7,178 nt of DNA from Bacteroidales bacterium UBA1064 (GTDB taxonomy: Bacteria; Bacteroidota; Bacteroidia; Bacteroidales; Tenuifilaceae), in contig DCDD01000007.1 of NCBI GenBank assembly GCA_002316235.1, positions 1-7,178 on the forward strand. Reading direction: 5' to 3'. The position numbers and the translations under genes are program-made. Within the stretch, counting starts at the first letter, position 1. Every line of letters starts with the position of its first letter. The notes under the pieces are model-generated. The model ran no database searches. It was not told the DNA's origin and worked only from the letters and a program-made list of their open reading frames with translations. This document shows, one piece after another, positions 1 through 6,876 of this stretch.

Positions 1-7
1 ATTCGTT

Positions 8-15
8 TACTTTTG
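8..15 (+). promoter_or_regulatory. Probable -7 box of the SRAP gene promoter
   Basis: The octamer TACTTTTG matches the Bacteroidota -7 consensus TAnnTTTG exactly and lies 38 bp before the chosen start codon at 54, a normal leader length for this phylum. The matching -33 TTG would lie outside the window, so only half of the promoter can be seen. On the opposite strand, TACCTTTA (complement of 18-25) is a near match that could serve a divergent gene to the left. Confidence 0.45.
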
Positions 16-53
16 CTTTAAAGGTAGAAAATTGGGTGATTGAAAAAATGCCT

Positions 54-722
54 ATGTGCTTTTCCATAAATCTAAATATTGAGAAGTCGGCGTTGGAGAA
101 AAGCTACCATGCGAAATTTAGTGCTTCGTATGGATATACTCCATTTTACTTTGCCTCAGCCTTTGAGAATCCAATGGTTCCAGTAATAGCCAATCGGGAT
201 AGTAGCCTTATTGTCCCTATGGTTTGGGGATTAATTCCCCACTGGGTTACCACACCAGAACAAGCCAACCTGATTAGAAGTAAAACCTATAACGCTAGAA
301 TTGAAACAATACATGAAAAACCTTCGTTCCGTTATGCTGCAAGGTCTAACAGGTGCATTATACCCGTTACCGGATTTTTCGAATGGCAAGAAGTAAACGG
401 GAAAAAGGTGTCCTGGTTAATTAAGCCAAGGGCTGATGCTACATTCTCCATAGCCGGACTATGGAACTCATGGACTAATGTAGAAACAGGGGAGTTGATT
501 GATACCTTTACCATCATCACCCAACCTGCAAATGAGCTGATGAGCCAAATCCACAACACAAAAAAACGAATGCCTGCGATTGTTGACAAAGACCTGGTGA
601 AGAGTTGGCTTGATGCTAAGCTACCAACCTTGGTGTATGATGCCATTCTTAGACCGCTGGACAGCGAATTTATGGATGCCCATGTTGTGCCTTCACCCCT
701 AAGAAGGCCTAAATCACAGTAA
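54..722 (+). CDS. SRAP-family abasic-site protein (YedK/HMCES-like)
   Basis: This 222-residue protein belongs to the SRAP (SOS response associated peptidase) family. Known members (E. coli YedK, human HMCES) bind abasic sites in single-stranded DNA and form a thiazolidine cross-link through Cys2, shielding the lesion. The expected motifs are present in order: MCFS at the N-terminus, WGLIPHW (58-64), NARIET with Asn80, CIIPVTGFFEW (101-111) with Glu110, and IHNTKKRMPAIV (166-177) with His167. These match the active-site Cys2, Asn, Glu and His of YedK. Starts at GTG 36 or ATG 48 keep the frame open, but both would bury the cysteine. The ATG at 54 puts Cys at position 2, which the chemistry requires after Met removal, so I chose it. 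Length is normal and there is no signal peptide, so it acts in the cytoplasm. It stands alone, ending at a terminator six bases downstream. Family assignment is secure; the lesion-shielding role is inferred from homologues. Confidence 0.93.
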   Translation: MCFSINLNIEKSALEKSYHAKFSASYGYTPFYFASAFENPMVPVIANRDSSLIVPMVWGLIPHWVTTPEQANLIRSKTYNARIETIHEKPSFRYAARSNRCIIPVTGFFEWQEVNGKKVSWLIKPRADATFSIAGLWNSWTNVETGELIDTFTIITQPANELMSQIHNTKKRMPAIVDKDLVKSWLDAKLPTLVYDAILRPLDSEFMDAHVVPSPLRRPKSQ

Positions 723-727
723 TGCTT

Positions 728-774
728 AAAAAAACCTGTCGCTTATGTTTCATGTACTTTCGACAGGTTTTTTT
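728..774. terminator. Bidirectional intrinsic terminator
   Basis: AAAAAAACCTGTCG (728-741) and CGACAGGTTTTTTT (761-774) form a perfect 14-bp inverted repeat around a 19-nt loop. On either strand the CCTGTCG/CGACAGG stem is followed by seven T residues, so it can end transcription of both the SRAP gene (stop at 720-722) and the converging lipoprotein gene (stop at 795-797). The loop is larger than usual, but the stem and T-tracts are textbook. Confidence 0.9.
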
Positions 775-794
775 GCATAATACCTGATATTTCA

Positions 795-1868
795 TTAGTT
801 GAACAAGGCAGTGCTGGGTGCAATTCCTACACTATAACTTTTTAGGGCAGCGCCAGCAGAGCTATATATTTTCAGCTCACCCGCCGAGGTAAAATTTGGT
901 GCAACCATGCAGTAGATATCACCATTGCTGGGCCTAATGTTGAACCCATAAAAGAAACCATCAATAACCGGTGTTTGGGGAATCACGGGTTGAGTAATGC
1001 TTACAGAGAAAATTCCATTTACCCCGAATCCTCCGCCAAAGTACACGGTTTCTTTTCCCGAACTTACATCGATATGAGCAGGGTGGCTGGTATTGGAAAT
1101 AATCAGGCTATGAACTACTTGCCGGCTCTGACGGTCTATCATTACCAGCTTGGAAGGCAAATGACCTACAACTTCCCAGCTGTCATCGTAGATATCGGCA
1201 CCGGAACAAATAACCCAGATATTTCCGCTGGCATCCTCAACCAACTCTTTGGGATTGTAGCCAACAGTTACGGTGTCCGAAACAGCGCCGGTTGCAGCAT
1301 CAACCACCATAACCGTGGAGTCTAAGCCATACCCTCCTCCATTGGCGACCCAAATTTTCCCATCGGTACAAAGTAAACCCTCTGCGCCTGTTCCAACCTT
1401 GATAGTATTAGTATGTGAATAGCTATTCGCATCGAACACCTCGACAGTGCCCTGCTCGCCCCAACTACCCCATTGGGTAACATAAATTTTTCCATCTTTT
1501 GCAGCCACATAACGTGGGTTTACCAGTCCAGTAATTGTTTGAAGTTGAATGAATGTAGCGCTGCTGGCCACCTCCACCTTGCCAGAGTTGTTCAAAACCA
1601 TGTAAATCTTTCCATTATAGATAGCGGCATGCTGAAGCACATCGCCCAGCTCACGGCCATTTATGCGGTAAAATATTTGGTTATCGGCAATATCTGAACC
1701 GTAACCAATGAAGGTAATCGAAGCATTGGAGTTACCGTAAGCTCCCTCGTTCAGAATAATTGCACCGTTTTCAAACTCAGCATACTGAGTTTCATCATCA
1801 CCCCCGCAAGAGGCAAAGGCAAAGGCAAGCACAAGCATCGCCATCATTAATTTTACTGATTTCTTCAT
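795..1868 (-). CDS. btuG: BtuG-like surface cobalamin-binding beta-propeller lipoprotein
   Basis: This 357-residue protein starts with a lipoprotein signal peptide (Lys2-Lys3, hydrophobic stretch to residue 19, lipobox ending at Cys21). The residues after the cysteine, GGDDE, resemble the acidic lipoprotein export signal that sends Bacteroidota lipoproteins to the outer face of the outer membrane. The mature part begins with a typical DUF5074 entry (ILNEGAYGNSNASI) and then repeats beta-propeller blades of the YncE/NHL kind, such as DGKIYVTQWG, DGKIWVANGG and GNIWVICSG. In Bacteroides, proteins of this type (BtuG) bind vitamin B12 very tightly on the cell surface and pair with BtuB. Here the gene lies 28 bp after the btuB-like gene on the same strand, downstream of a cobalamin riboswitch, and that context is the main reason for the BtuG call. 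By sequence alone it could be any YncE-like propeller. It ends at the bidirectional terminator at 728-774. Confidence 0.83.
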   Translation of the reverse strand: MKKSVKLMMAMLVLAFAFASCGGDDETQYAEFENGAIILNEGAYGNSNASITFIGYGSDIADNQIFYRINGRELGDVLQHAAIYNGKIYMVLNNSGKVEVASSATFIQLQTITGLVNPRYVAAKDGKIYVTQWGSWGEQGTVEVFDANSYSHTNTIKVGTGAEGLLCTDGKIWVANGGGYGLDSTVMVVDAATGAVSDTVTVGYNPKELVEDASGNIWVICSGADIYDDSWEVVGHLPSKLVMIDRQSRQVVHSLIISNTSHPAHIDVSSGKETVYFGGGFGVNGIFSVSITQPVIPQTPVIDGFFYGFNIRPSNGDIYCMVAPNFTSAGELKIYSSAGAALKSYSVGIAPSTALFN

Positions 1869-1896
1869 GGTTAAAGGTTTAAGTTAATGAATCAAT

Positions 1897-3816
1897 TTAC
1901 CTGGTAAAGTCAATATTTATGGTGAACATATAACTCCTAAGTGGCATGGCGTATCCTGCAATTAGCTGGTAGTCTTGATTCCACAAGTTATTCACCGAAA
2001 GTCCGGCTGTTACAACCTTCCCAAGTAGGTTGAACTTGTAGCTAATAAAGAGATTTGCAAGGTTAAATGCCGGCAACTGGCTTTGAAAATCCCTATAGCG
2101 TTTGCCGGTGAAACCGTGATAGTATCCCAGCCCATACTTTTCATACTGTAGGTTAAGAGAGCCGGAAAACCTGTGGGTTGGTGTGTAAATCATTGGTTGA
2201 GCCCTACTACCCGGTTGCTCACTGAATACGGAATGGGTAAAAGTGTAAAATCCTTCCACACGAATAGTAAGGCTGTTAACCCTTAAACTCCAATCGACCT
2301 GAGACTCCCAACCCCACGATTCGCCTTTGCTCATGTTGAAAGGCTTCCATTTACTATCGGAAACCGTAGGAATGCTGAGCCATACAATCCAACGCTCAAT
2401 ATTGCTGTAGAATAGTGAATTTGAAACGTTTATTGCCCTATCGCTGCTGATGCTCTTTACCTGAAATCCCACATCGCCACCCCAACCCGATTCAGGTTCA
2501 AGATTGGGATTTCCCTCGGTATATGTTGTGCTGGCCCAGTAGAGGTCGTTAAGTGTAGGTATTCGATAATTTTTGGAGGCATTCATTTTAAAGATTAACT
2601 TTTTTGTGGGAAGCCATTCCGCTCCAACAGAATAAATGACAGGTTTGAAATCACCATCAACCAACTCACCACGAATGCTCAGTACTGATAAAAATCTTGA
2701 GCGAAACAAAGGCTTACGAAGCGATGCATATCCTGAAACTCTGTTTCTTTTTGCACTTCCTACATAATCGTCGGAACTGGCTGTTTCGAGGGTGTGGTTA
2801 ATCCCCATGCTTACCTCCCCATTATTCAGAACTTCCACTTTTGATTCCAGCTCAGTGAGAATAGAGGCGTAGCTGTTGTTGGTAAAAATATTAACGCCCT
2901 TATCCGAGTAGTCTATAGCTCCCAAACTTGCAGCATTTTTCAGGTTGAAAAGAATCCTTTTAGAAGGAGAGAAGCTAAGGTTGGAAACCAACGCCAGGCT
3001 TCGGTCAACCTGGTTGGCGTAGCTGGGCTGCGTGCTGCTCATAATGGGTTGCAGATTTTTGTCGCCTAGCTGGCCCCATCCCGAGAACGACCAAAATAAT
3101 TTTTCATGCAGCCGCATGTTGACATCGGTCAAAATTCCCAGCTGTTTCGACTCAGCATGTGTAATGCGTTCCTTTGGGCTGCCAATTTTGTAAATATTAC
3201 GAAACTCGAAGTCATTATCAGCTAATTGTCCAAAAACCTTAACCGAAATCGCCCGGCTTTTGTCGCCATACTTTACCTGTGATGAAAGGCTGCGGGTATT
3301 TCCGCTTCCGTATGAAAGGGATAGCTCCCCACCATTAGGCTGAGAAAATAATGCATTGCTGTTCAAAATTAGTATTCCCGATATGGCCCCGCTCCCATAA
3401 ATGGTTCCTGACCCGCCATACTGCAATCTGATGCTGCTGAACATGTTTACAGGGAATAGCGAAAGGTTAGCACCCCCATTCATCGGGTTTTGAATGTTCA
3501 CCCCATTCCAAACCACGATAGTTTGTGAGGAGTTTCCGCCCCGCATGGTTAGCGATGAAAGGCCGCCAACACCGTACGATTTGAGGTTCACCGAACCCAT
3601 TGCCAGCAACTCGGCAGCTGATCGATTTTGAAAGATTTTCAGCTTTACAGAATCCATTTTGTAAATGGTGGCACCTATAGAATGGCTTTCGCGTAAATTG
3701 CCGTAAACCTTCACTTCGTCCATGCGAATGGTGTCGGATAACGACATTTGAGCACACAAATAACCGACCAGCACAAGCTGAAGAAAAACGATAGAGCAAA
3801 CCCTTTTAAGATGCAT
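1897..3816 (-). CDS. btuB: TonB-dependent outer-membrane vitamin B12 receptor (BtuB-like)
   Basis: This 639-residue protein imports cobalamin through the outer membrane using TonB-ExbBD energy. A signal peptide covers about residues 1-22, with probable cleavage after CA. DEVKVYG (33-39) is a TonB-box-like stretch. The plug domain spans about 45-152: SLTMRGGNSSQTIVVWNG (88-105) matches the plug core, and GSGTIYGSGAISGIL (135-149) its end. The rest is a barrel of alternating beta strands, including the receptor-typical NYRIPTLNDLYW and GNPNLEPESG motifs, and ends in a strand (YMFTINIDFTR). There is no N-terminal CarboxypepD_reg extension, unlike SusC-type receptors, and the length is close to E. 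coli BtuB. The substrate is inferred from the upstream cobalamin riboswitch and the adjacent BtuG-like gene; the sequence family alone would only give TonB-dependent receptor. It is the first gene of a two-gene operon. Confidence 0.92.
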   Translation of the reverse strand: MHLKRVCSIVFLQLVLVGYLCAQMSLSDTIRMDEVKVYGNLRESHSIGATIYKMDSVKLKIFQNRSAAELLAMGSVNLKSYGVGGLSSLTMRGGNSSQTIVVWNGVNIQNPMNGGANLSLFPVNMFSSIRLQYGGSGTIYGSGAISGILILNSNALFSQPNGGELSLSYGSGNTRSLSSQVKYGDKSRAISVKVFGQLADNDFEFRNIYKIGSPKERITHAESKQLGILTDVNMRLHEKLFWSFSGWGQLGDKNLQPIMSSTQPSYANQVDRSLALVSNLSFSPSKRILFNLKNAASLGAIDYSDKGVNIFTNNSYASILTELESKVEVLNNGEVSMGINHTLETASSDDYVGSAKRNRVSGYASLRKPLFRSRFLSVLSIRGELVDGDFKPVIYSVGAEWLPTKKLIFKMNASKNYRIPTLNDLYWASTTYTEGNPNLEPESGWGGDVGFQVKSISSDRAINVSNSLFYSNIERWIVWLSIPTVSDSKWKPFNMSKGESWGWESQVDWSLRVNSLTIRVEGFYTFTHSVFSEQPGSRAQPMIYTPTHRFSGSLNLQYEKYGLGYYHGFTGKRYRDFQSQLPAFNLANLFISYKFNLLGKVVTAGLSVNNLWNQDYQLIAGYAMPLRSYMFTINIDFTR

Positions 3817-3873
3817 AGCTACAAATGATTAATAGGCAATCAATCATTCGCAGCACTCGGAAATAGTGAAAAG

Positions 3874-3898
3874 TAGAACTGAATGGAACAGCGTTCTA
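3874..3898 (-). promoter_or_regulatory. Small hairpin in the btuB leader, possible expression-platform element
   Basis: Between the riboswitch and the btuB start codon, TAGAAC and GTTCTA form a 6-bp perfect stem with a 13-nt loop. A second weak stem, GCTTTC/GAAAGGC, lies nearer the riboswitch (about 3906-3921). Neither is followed by a clear run of T on the coding strand, so neither looks like an intrinsic terminator. They may take part in folding that hides or exposes the start region, but that is only a suggestion. Confidence 0.25.
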
Positions 3899-3930
3899 AT
3901 CTTCGCCTTTCACCCGAAAGCTACGAAAAT

Positions 3931-4098
3931 ACAACTTGGCAGGTCTTCTGGCTTGCTCGGTCTTTTAAGCCTTCCCAACCGCAGGTTGGCGGTCAGTGGC
4001 AGGGGTAAAAAGGCCATTACATTGAGCTTACAGCTGCGGGGACAGCTCCGGTTTTACACCGGATTCCCTTTTAATCCCATACGGGAGCCAATAATTGT
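3931..4098 (-). ncRNA. Cobalamin riboswitch controlling btuB-btuG
   Basis: Read on the minus strand, this 168-nt stretch has the hallmarks of the cobalamin (B12) riboswitch. The core at about 4068-4028 reads GGGAATCCGGTGTAAAACCGG, then AGCTGTCCCCGCAGCTGTAA. GCCACTG and GGGAAGGC follow, and then the B12 box AGCCAGAAGACCTGCC (3953-3938). The ends close with a P1 stem, ACAATT (4098-4093) pairing with AAGTTGT (3937-3931). Binding of adenosylcobalamin or a related cobalamin is expected to repress the downstream operon. It begins 3 nt after a promoter -7 box and ends 114 nt before the btuB start codon. Which cobalamin form it prefers cannot be read from the sequence. Confidence 0.96.
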
Positions 4099-4100
4099 TA

Positions 4101-4131
4101 CAAATGTATGATTAGATTTTTAAACCGTCAA
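4101..4131 (-). promoter_or_regulatory. Bacteroidota-type promoter of the B12 operon
   Basis: On the minus strand a TTG (-33 box, 4131-4129) is followed after 20 nt by TACATTTG (-7 box, 4108-4101), an exact match to TAnnTTTG with canonical spacing. Transcription would start a few bases downstream, around 4095-4098, so the RNA would begin almost exactly at the first stem of the riboswitch. Confidence 0.75.
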
Positions 4132-4148
4132 GTAAATTTAGTATGCTT

Positions 4149-4174
4149 AAAAACACCACCCGTTGATTTAGGGT
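4149..4174 (-). terminator. Weak candidate terminator of the M3 peptidase gene
   Basis: About 30 nt past the peptidase stop codon, the minus strand reads ACCC, a 9-nt loop, GGGT, then GGTG and five T residues. The stem is only 4-5 bp and the T-run is displaced, so this is a poor intrinsic terminator. It is listed because it is the only candidate between the peptidase gene and the promoter of the B12 operon. Confidence 0.25.
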
Positions 4175-4204
4175 ATAATATTTTATTAAGCTACTGCTTT
4201 TACC

Positions 4205-6316
4205 TTAATTTTTCAATCCGCTTCTTCGGAGCAGTGGATCTATGCTTGGTTCGTGTCCTCTAAAGCGCTTGTAGAGCTCCATGGGATGCTCGCTCCCACC
4301 TTTAGATAGTATGTTTGTTCTAAAGCTAGCAGCAACTTCTGGGTTAAAAATTCCATGCTCCTTGAACATTTCAAAGGCATCGGCATCGAGAACTTCAGCC
4401 CATTTGTAGCCATAGTAACCGGCAGCATAACCGCCATCAAATATGTGTCCAAAACCCACACTCTGGTTGGTTCCCTCAACAGTAGGTAAAACTTCAAGGT
4501 TGGCAATTGCTCTTTTTTCAAACTCACCAACGCTTATCGTTACGGGTTTTTCAACGGTGTGCCAAGCCATATCCAGCACGCCAAAGCTGAGCTGGCGAAT
4601 TGAGCTGTAGCCCGCCAGGAAGTTACGGCTATCAATAATTTTCTGAACCAGCTCCTGGGGTATCTTTTCGCCGGTTTGGTAGTGGCTGGCAAACATGTCG
4701 AGGAATTCCTTTTCAACCGCCCAGTTTTCCATTAATTGTGATGGCAGCTCAACAAAATCACGGTAAACGGATGTTCCGCTAAGTGAGGAGTAAGTGCATT
4801 CCGAAAGCATTCCGTGCAGGGCATGGCCAAACTCGTGCATGAATGTTGAAACCTCGTAAAATGTCAGCAGCGAGGGTTGGGTTGCCGTGGGTTTGGTAAA
4901 GTTGGTAACTAGCGAAACAAAAGGTCTAACGTCAGTGCTCCCATCCCTATACTGTGAACGGAAAGAAGTCATCCAGGCGCCACCGCTCTTCCCTTCACGG
5001 GGGAAAAAGTCGAGGTAAAGAACCGCCATGAACTTATGCGTTGCATCATAAACCTCGTAGGCCTTAACATCAGGATGGTAAACCGGTATTTGGTTGTTGG
5101 GTGTAAAGGTTAAGCCGTAAAGCTTGTTGGCAAGTGTAAAAACACCGTTAATCACCCTATTGAGTTCAAAGTATGGCTTAAGTTCCTCCTCGTTGTAGCT
5201 ATAGCGACTATTTTTCAACTTCTCGGAGTAAAACGACCAATCCCAGGGTTGAATATTTTCATTAAAACCCAGCTCTTTGGCAAAACCCCGAACCTCTTCA
5301 ACTTCACGTCTGGCAGCAGGCATAGAAGCATCAACCAACTCCTTCAGGAAGTTATTCACCCTTTCGGGGTTTTCGGCCATTCTGTCCTGAAGAACAAACG
5401 AAGCATAGTTAGGATAGCCCAACAGGTTGGCAATTTCTAACCGTAGGTTGGCAATTTTCTTAGCAATAGCCTGGTTGTCGTACTCATTTCCCTTAAAGCA
5501 ACGGCTACCATAAGCCATATAGAGTTGTTTGCGCAGCTCCCTATTTTCGGAATACTTCATGAATGGACCATACATTGGGTAATCAAGCGTAATTATCCAT
5601 CCACCTTTCCCCTTTTGCTGAGCTGTGTAGGCAGCGGCATCCTTTAAACTAGCCGGAAGTCCTGCCAAGTCGCTTTCGTTGGTAATATGAAGCTGGTAGC
5701 TGTTTGTTTCGGCAAGCAGGTTTTCGTTAAAACGGAGCGATAAGTCGGCCAACTCCTTACTTATGGCACGAAACTTCTCCTTGTCGCTATCGGAAAGGTT
5801 TGCCCCGTTTCTGATAAATCCCTTGTAGGTATTGCTGAGCAGCGTTTGCTGTTCGGTGGTAAGCTTCAGGGAGTCACGCATTTCCCACACCTGCTTAACC
5901 CTTTTAAAAAGTTCTGGGTTGAGGTTGACATCGTTGCTAAACTCGGTGAGCTTGATGGCCGCATCACGAGCAATGCCCTGCAGGGTCGAATCGGTTTCGG
6001 ACTCATTGAGGTTGAACAGAATGTTCGACACCAGGTTCAAACGCCTACCGCTTCGGTCGAGCGCTTCAATGGTGTTTTCGAATGTACTTTTGGCAGGATT
6101 ACTAGTAATAGCCTCAACCTCAGCCTTTGCCTCGGCAATGGCCGAATCAATTGCCGGTGCATAATGCTCATGCCTTATCTTGTCGAAGGGCGGAGTTTGG
6201 AATGGTGTGTCAAATTCAGCCAGCAGGGGGTTTTTCACCTCACTGCTATTATTTTTGCAGGATGCTGCAACTAGTATAACTATCATTGTTCCAGTAAGTT
6301 TGCCGTAGATATTCAT
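4205..6316 (-). CDS. M3-family zinc metallopeptidase lipoprotein (Dcp/oligopeptidase A type)
   Basis: This 703-residue zinc peptidase of the M3 (thimet oligopeptidase) family cleaves short peptides; Dcp-type members remove C-terminal dipeptides. The zinc site is complete: HEFGH (494-498) supplies two His ligands and the catalytic Glu495, and Glu523 in DFVELPSQLMENW is the expected third ligand 25 residues later. The C-terminal signature is also present (GGYAAGYYGYKWAEVLDADAF, then GSEHPMELYKRFRGHEPSIDPLLRRSGL split over the last ~50 residues). Length matches the family. Residues 1-20 form a lipoprotein signal peptide with Cys20 after VAAS, so the enzyme is probably anchored in the periplasm or outer membrane, unlike the cytoplasmic enterobacterial enzymes. 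After the Cys the sequence is KNNSSE, without a strong acidic export signal, so a periplasm-facing position is more likely. It appears monocistronic and unconnected to the B12 genes. Dcp versus oligopeptidase A specificity cannot be settled by eye. Confidence 0.94.
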   Translation of the reverse strand: MNIYGKLTGTMIVILVAASCKNNSSEVKNPLLAEFDTPFQTPPFDKIRHEHYAPAIDSAIAEAKAEVEAITSNPAKSTFENTIEALDRSGRRLNLVSNILFNLNESETDSTLQGIARDAAIKLTEFSNDVNLNPELFKRVKQVWEMRDSLKLTTEQQTLLSNTYKGFIRNGANLSDSDKEKFRAISKELADLSLRFNENLLAETNSYQLHITNESDLAGLPASLKDAAAYTAQQKGKGGWIITLDYPMYGPFMKYSENRELRKQLYMAYGSRCFKGNEYDNQAIAKKIANLRLEIANLLGYPNYASFVLQDRMAENPERVNNFLKELVDASMPAARREVEEVRGFAKELGFNENIQPWDWSFYSEKLKNSRYSYNEEELKPYFELNRVINGVFTLANKLYGLTFTPNNQIPVYHPDVKAYEVYDATHKFMAVLYLDFFPREGKSGGAWMTSFRSQYRDGSTDVRPFVSLVTNFTKPTATQPSLLTFYEVSTFMHEFGHALHGMLSECTYSSLSGTSVYRDFVELPSQLMENWAVEKEFLDMFASHYQTGEKIPQELVQKIIDSRNFLAGYSSIRQLSFGVLDMAWHTVEKPVTISVGEFEKRAIANLEVLPTVEGTNQSVGFGHIFDGGYAAGYYGYKWAEVLDADAFEMFKEHGIFNPEVAASFRTNILSKGGSEHPMELYKRFRGHEPSIDPLLRRSGLKN

Positions 6317-6344
6317 TTTAAAAACGATTTAAAAGTGTTGGCCG

Positions 6345-6352
6345 CAAAGGTA
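6345..6352 (-). promoter_or_regulatory. Probable -7 box of the M3 peptidase promoter
   Basis: The minus strand reads TACCTTTG, an exact TAnnTTTG match, 28 bp before the peptidase start codon. No TTG is present at the usual upstream distance; the closest triplet there is GTG with 18-nt spacing, so the -33 half is weak. The box lies 41 bp outside the nearest end of the IS30 relic, so the insertion left this core promoter intact. Confidence 0.5.
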
Positions 6353-6393
6353 GAAAATTTAAACTTAGAGCACGAGTAATTGGTAGATCTAAG

Positions 6394-6410
6394 TTACAAA
6401 TGCAACTTTT
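6394..6410 (+). repeat. Terminal inverted repeat, 3' end of the IS30-like relic
   Basis: TTACAAATGCAACTTTT is the inverted partner of the repeat at 6877-6893: 16 of 17 bases agree, including 14 uninterrupted (6397-6410). It forms the end distal to the transposase start, so the surviving transposase frame runs directly into it. Confidence 0.75.
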
Positions 6411-6736
6411 TTGTTAAACATGGTAGTGGTGGACACGCAGCCAATACCTTCCAGCTTCGCCCGTTTAGAAATCTGCTCGGGCAGCCATCGATCCTAACTA
6501 AGCCGCCGCTCAATATAGACTACTACCCTGGGGTGAGCACCGCCGCTAGCGACCCTTGGCCTTGCGCCGGGCTAACCCAAACCGGTAAACGCATTATGCC
6601 CGTCGGTGTTATGCTTAATTTACTGGGTAATGGCGCTCTTGTCAACCCCAACGACCCTGGCTATCTCAATTTTTTTGTACCCGGTTCCCAACATCTTTGA
6701 AATAGTGTACCTTTGTTCTTGCGTTTAGTGTACCAT
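6411..6736 (-). pseudogene. Broken IS30-family transposase, N-terminal fragment
   Basis: One continuous minus-strand frame starting at ATG 6736 reads MVH-stop-TQEQRYTISKMLGTGY, then KKIEIARVVGVDKSAITQ-stop-IKHNTDG, and later VVVYIERRLS-stop-DRWLPEQISKRAKLEGIG. This follows the IS30/IS4351 transposase N-terminus: an LTxEQRY opening, a helix-turn-helix (GxxxxEIAxxxGVDKSTIxREIKRN) and the conserved ERRLSEDRWSPEQI(S/V) block before CVSHETIY. In-frame stops sit at codons 4, 39, 55 and 81. Codons 39 and 81 stand where the family has Glu, consistent with single G-to-T changes; codon 4 stands where Leu is expected. After about codon 106 the similarity ends at the right-hand inverted repeat, so the whole DDE domain is lost. 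There are no frameshifts, so a deletion plus point decay explains it. It cannot encode an active protein. Confidence 0.82.
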
Positions 6737-6762
6737 CCTGCAGCTTATTTCTTAAGAGATTT

Positions 6763-6829
6763 AGGGGGCGAGGATAGCCACCTAACCGTCAGGAACAACG
6801 AGGGAAGGATTAGCTCTTTCACTCTCGTT
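6763..6829. other. Two hairpins in the leader of the IS30 relic
   Basis: The 140 nt between the outer inverted repeat and the dead transposase start contain two self-complementary stretches: AACGAG/CTCGTT (6797-6802 with 6824-6829) and AGGGGGC/GCCACCT (6763-6769 with 6777-6783, one mismatch). They could be part of the element's own control of transposase expression or chance. No gene is recognised in this stretch. Confidence 0.3.
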
Positions 6830-6876
6830 CTTGAAAAATTAGATTTTTTGGGTCTGCCCCTTAAGCTAATGTCCCT

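Noticed and set aside
332..646. A 104-residue minus-strand open frame within the SRAP gene
   Set aside because: It is the complement of a well-supported conserved gene and has no independent evidence.
3467..3799. A 110-residue minus-strand open frame overlapping btuB in another frame
   Set aside because: It is a shadow of the signal peptide and plug region of btuB, with no motif of its own.
3866..4111. An 81-residue plus-strand open frame across the riboswitch
   Set aside because: It lies antisense to the cobalamin riboswitch and its promoter, whose conserved elements explain this sequence.
6380..6700. A 106-residue plus-strand open frame in the gap, with a weak resemblance to PurK-like motifs (MLNLLG)
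   Set aside because: It is antisense to the IS30 transposase relic, begins across the inverted repeat and shows no coherent family pattern. The minus-strand transposase reading explains the DNA much better.
6411..6870. A structured non-coding RNA (retron, group II intron piece, RNase P or tmRNA) in the 6.4-6.9 kb gap
   Set aside because: None of the conserved cores of these RNAs could be found, and the IS30 reading accounts for most of the stretch.
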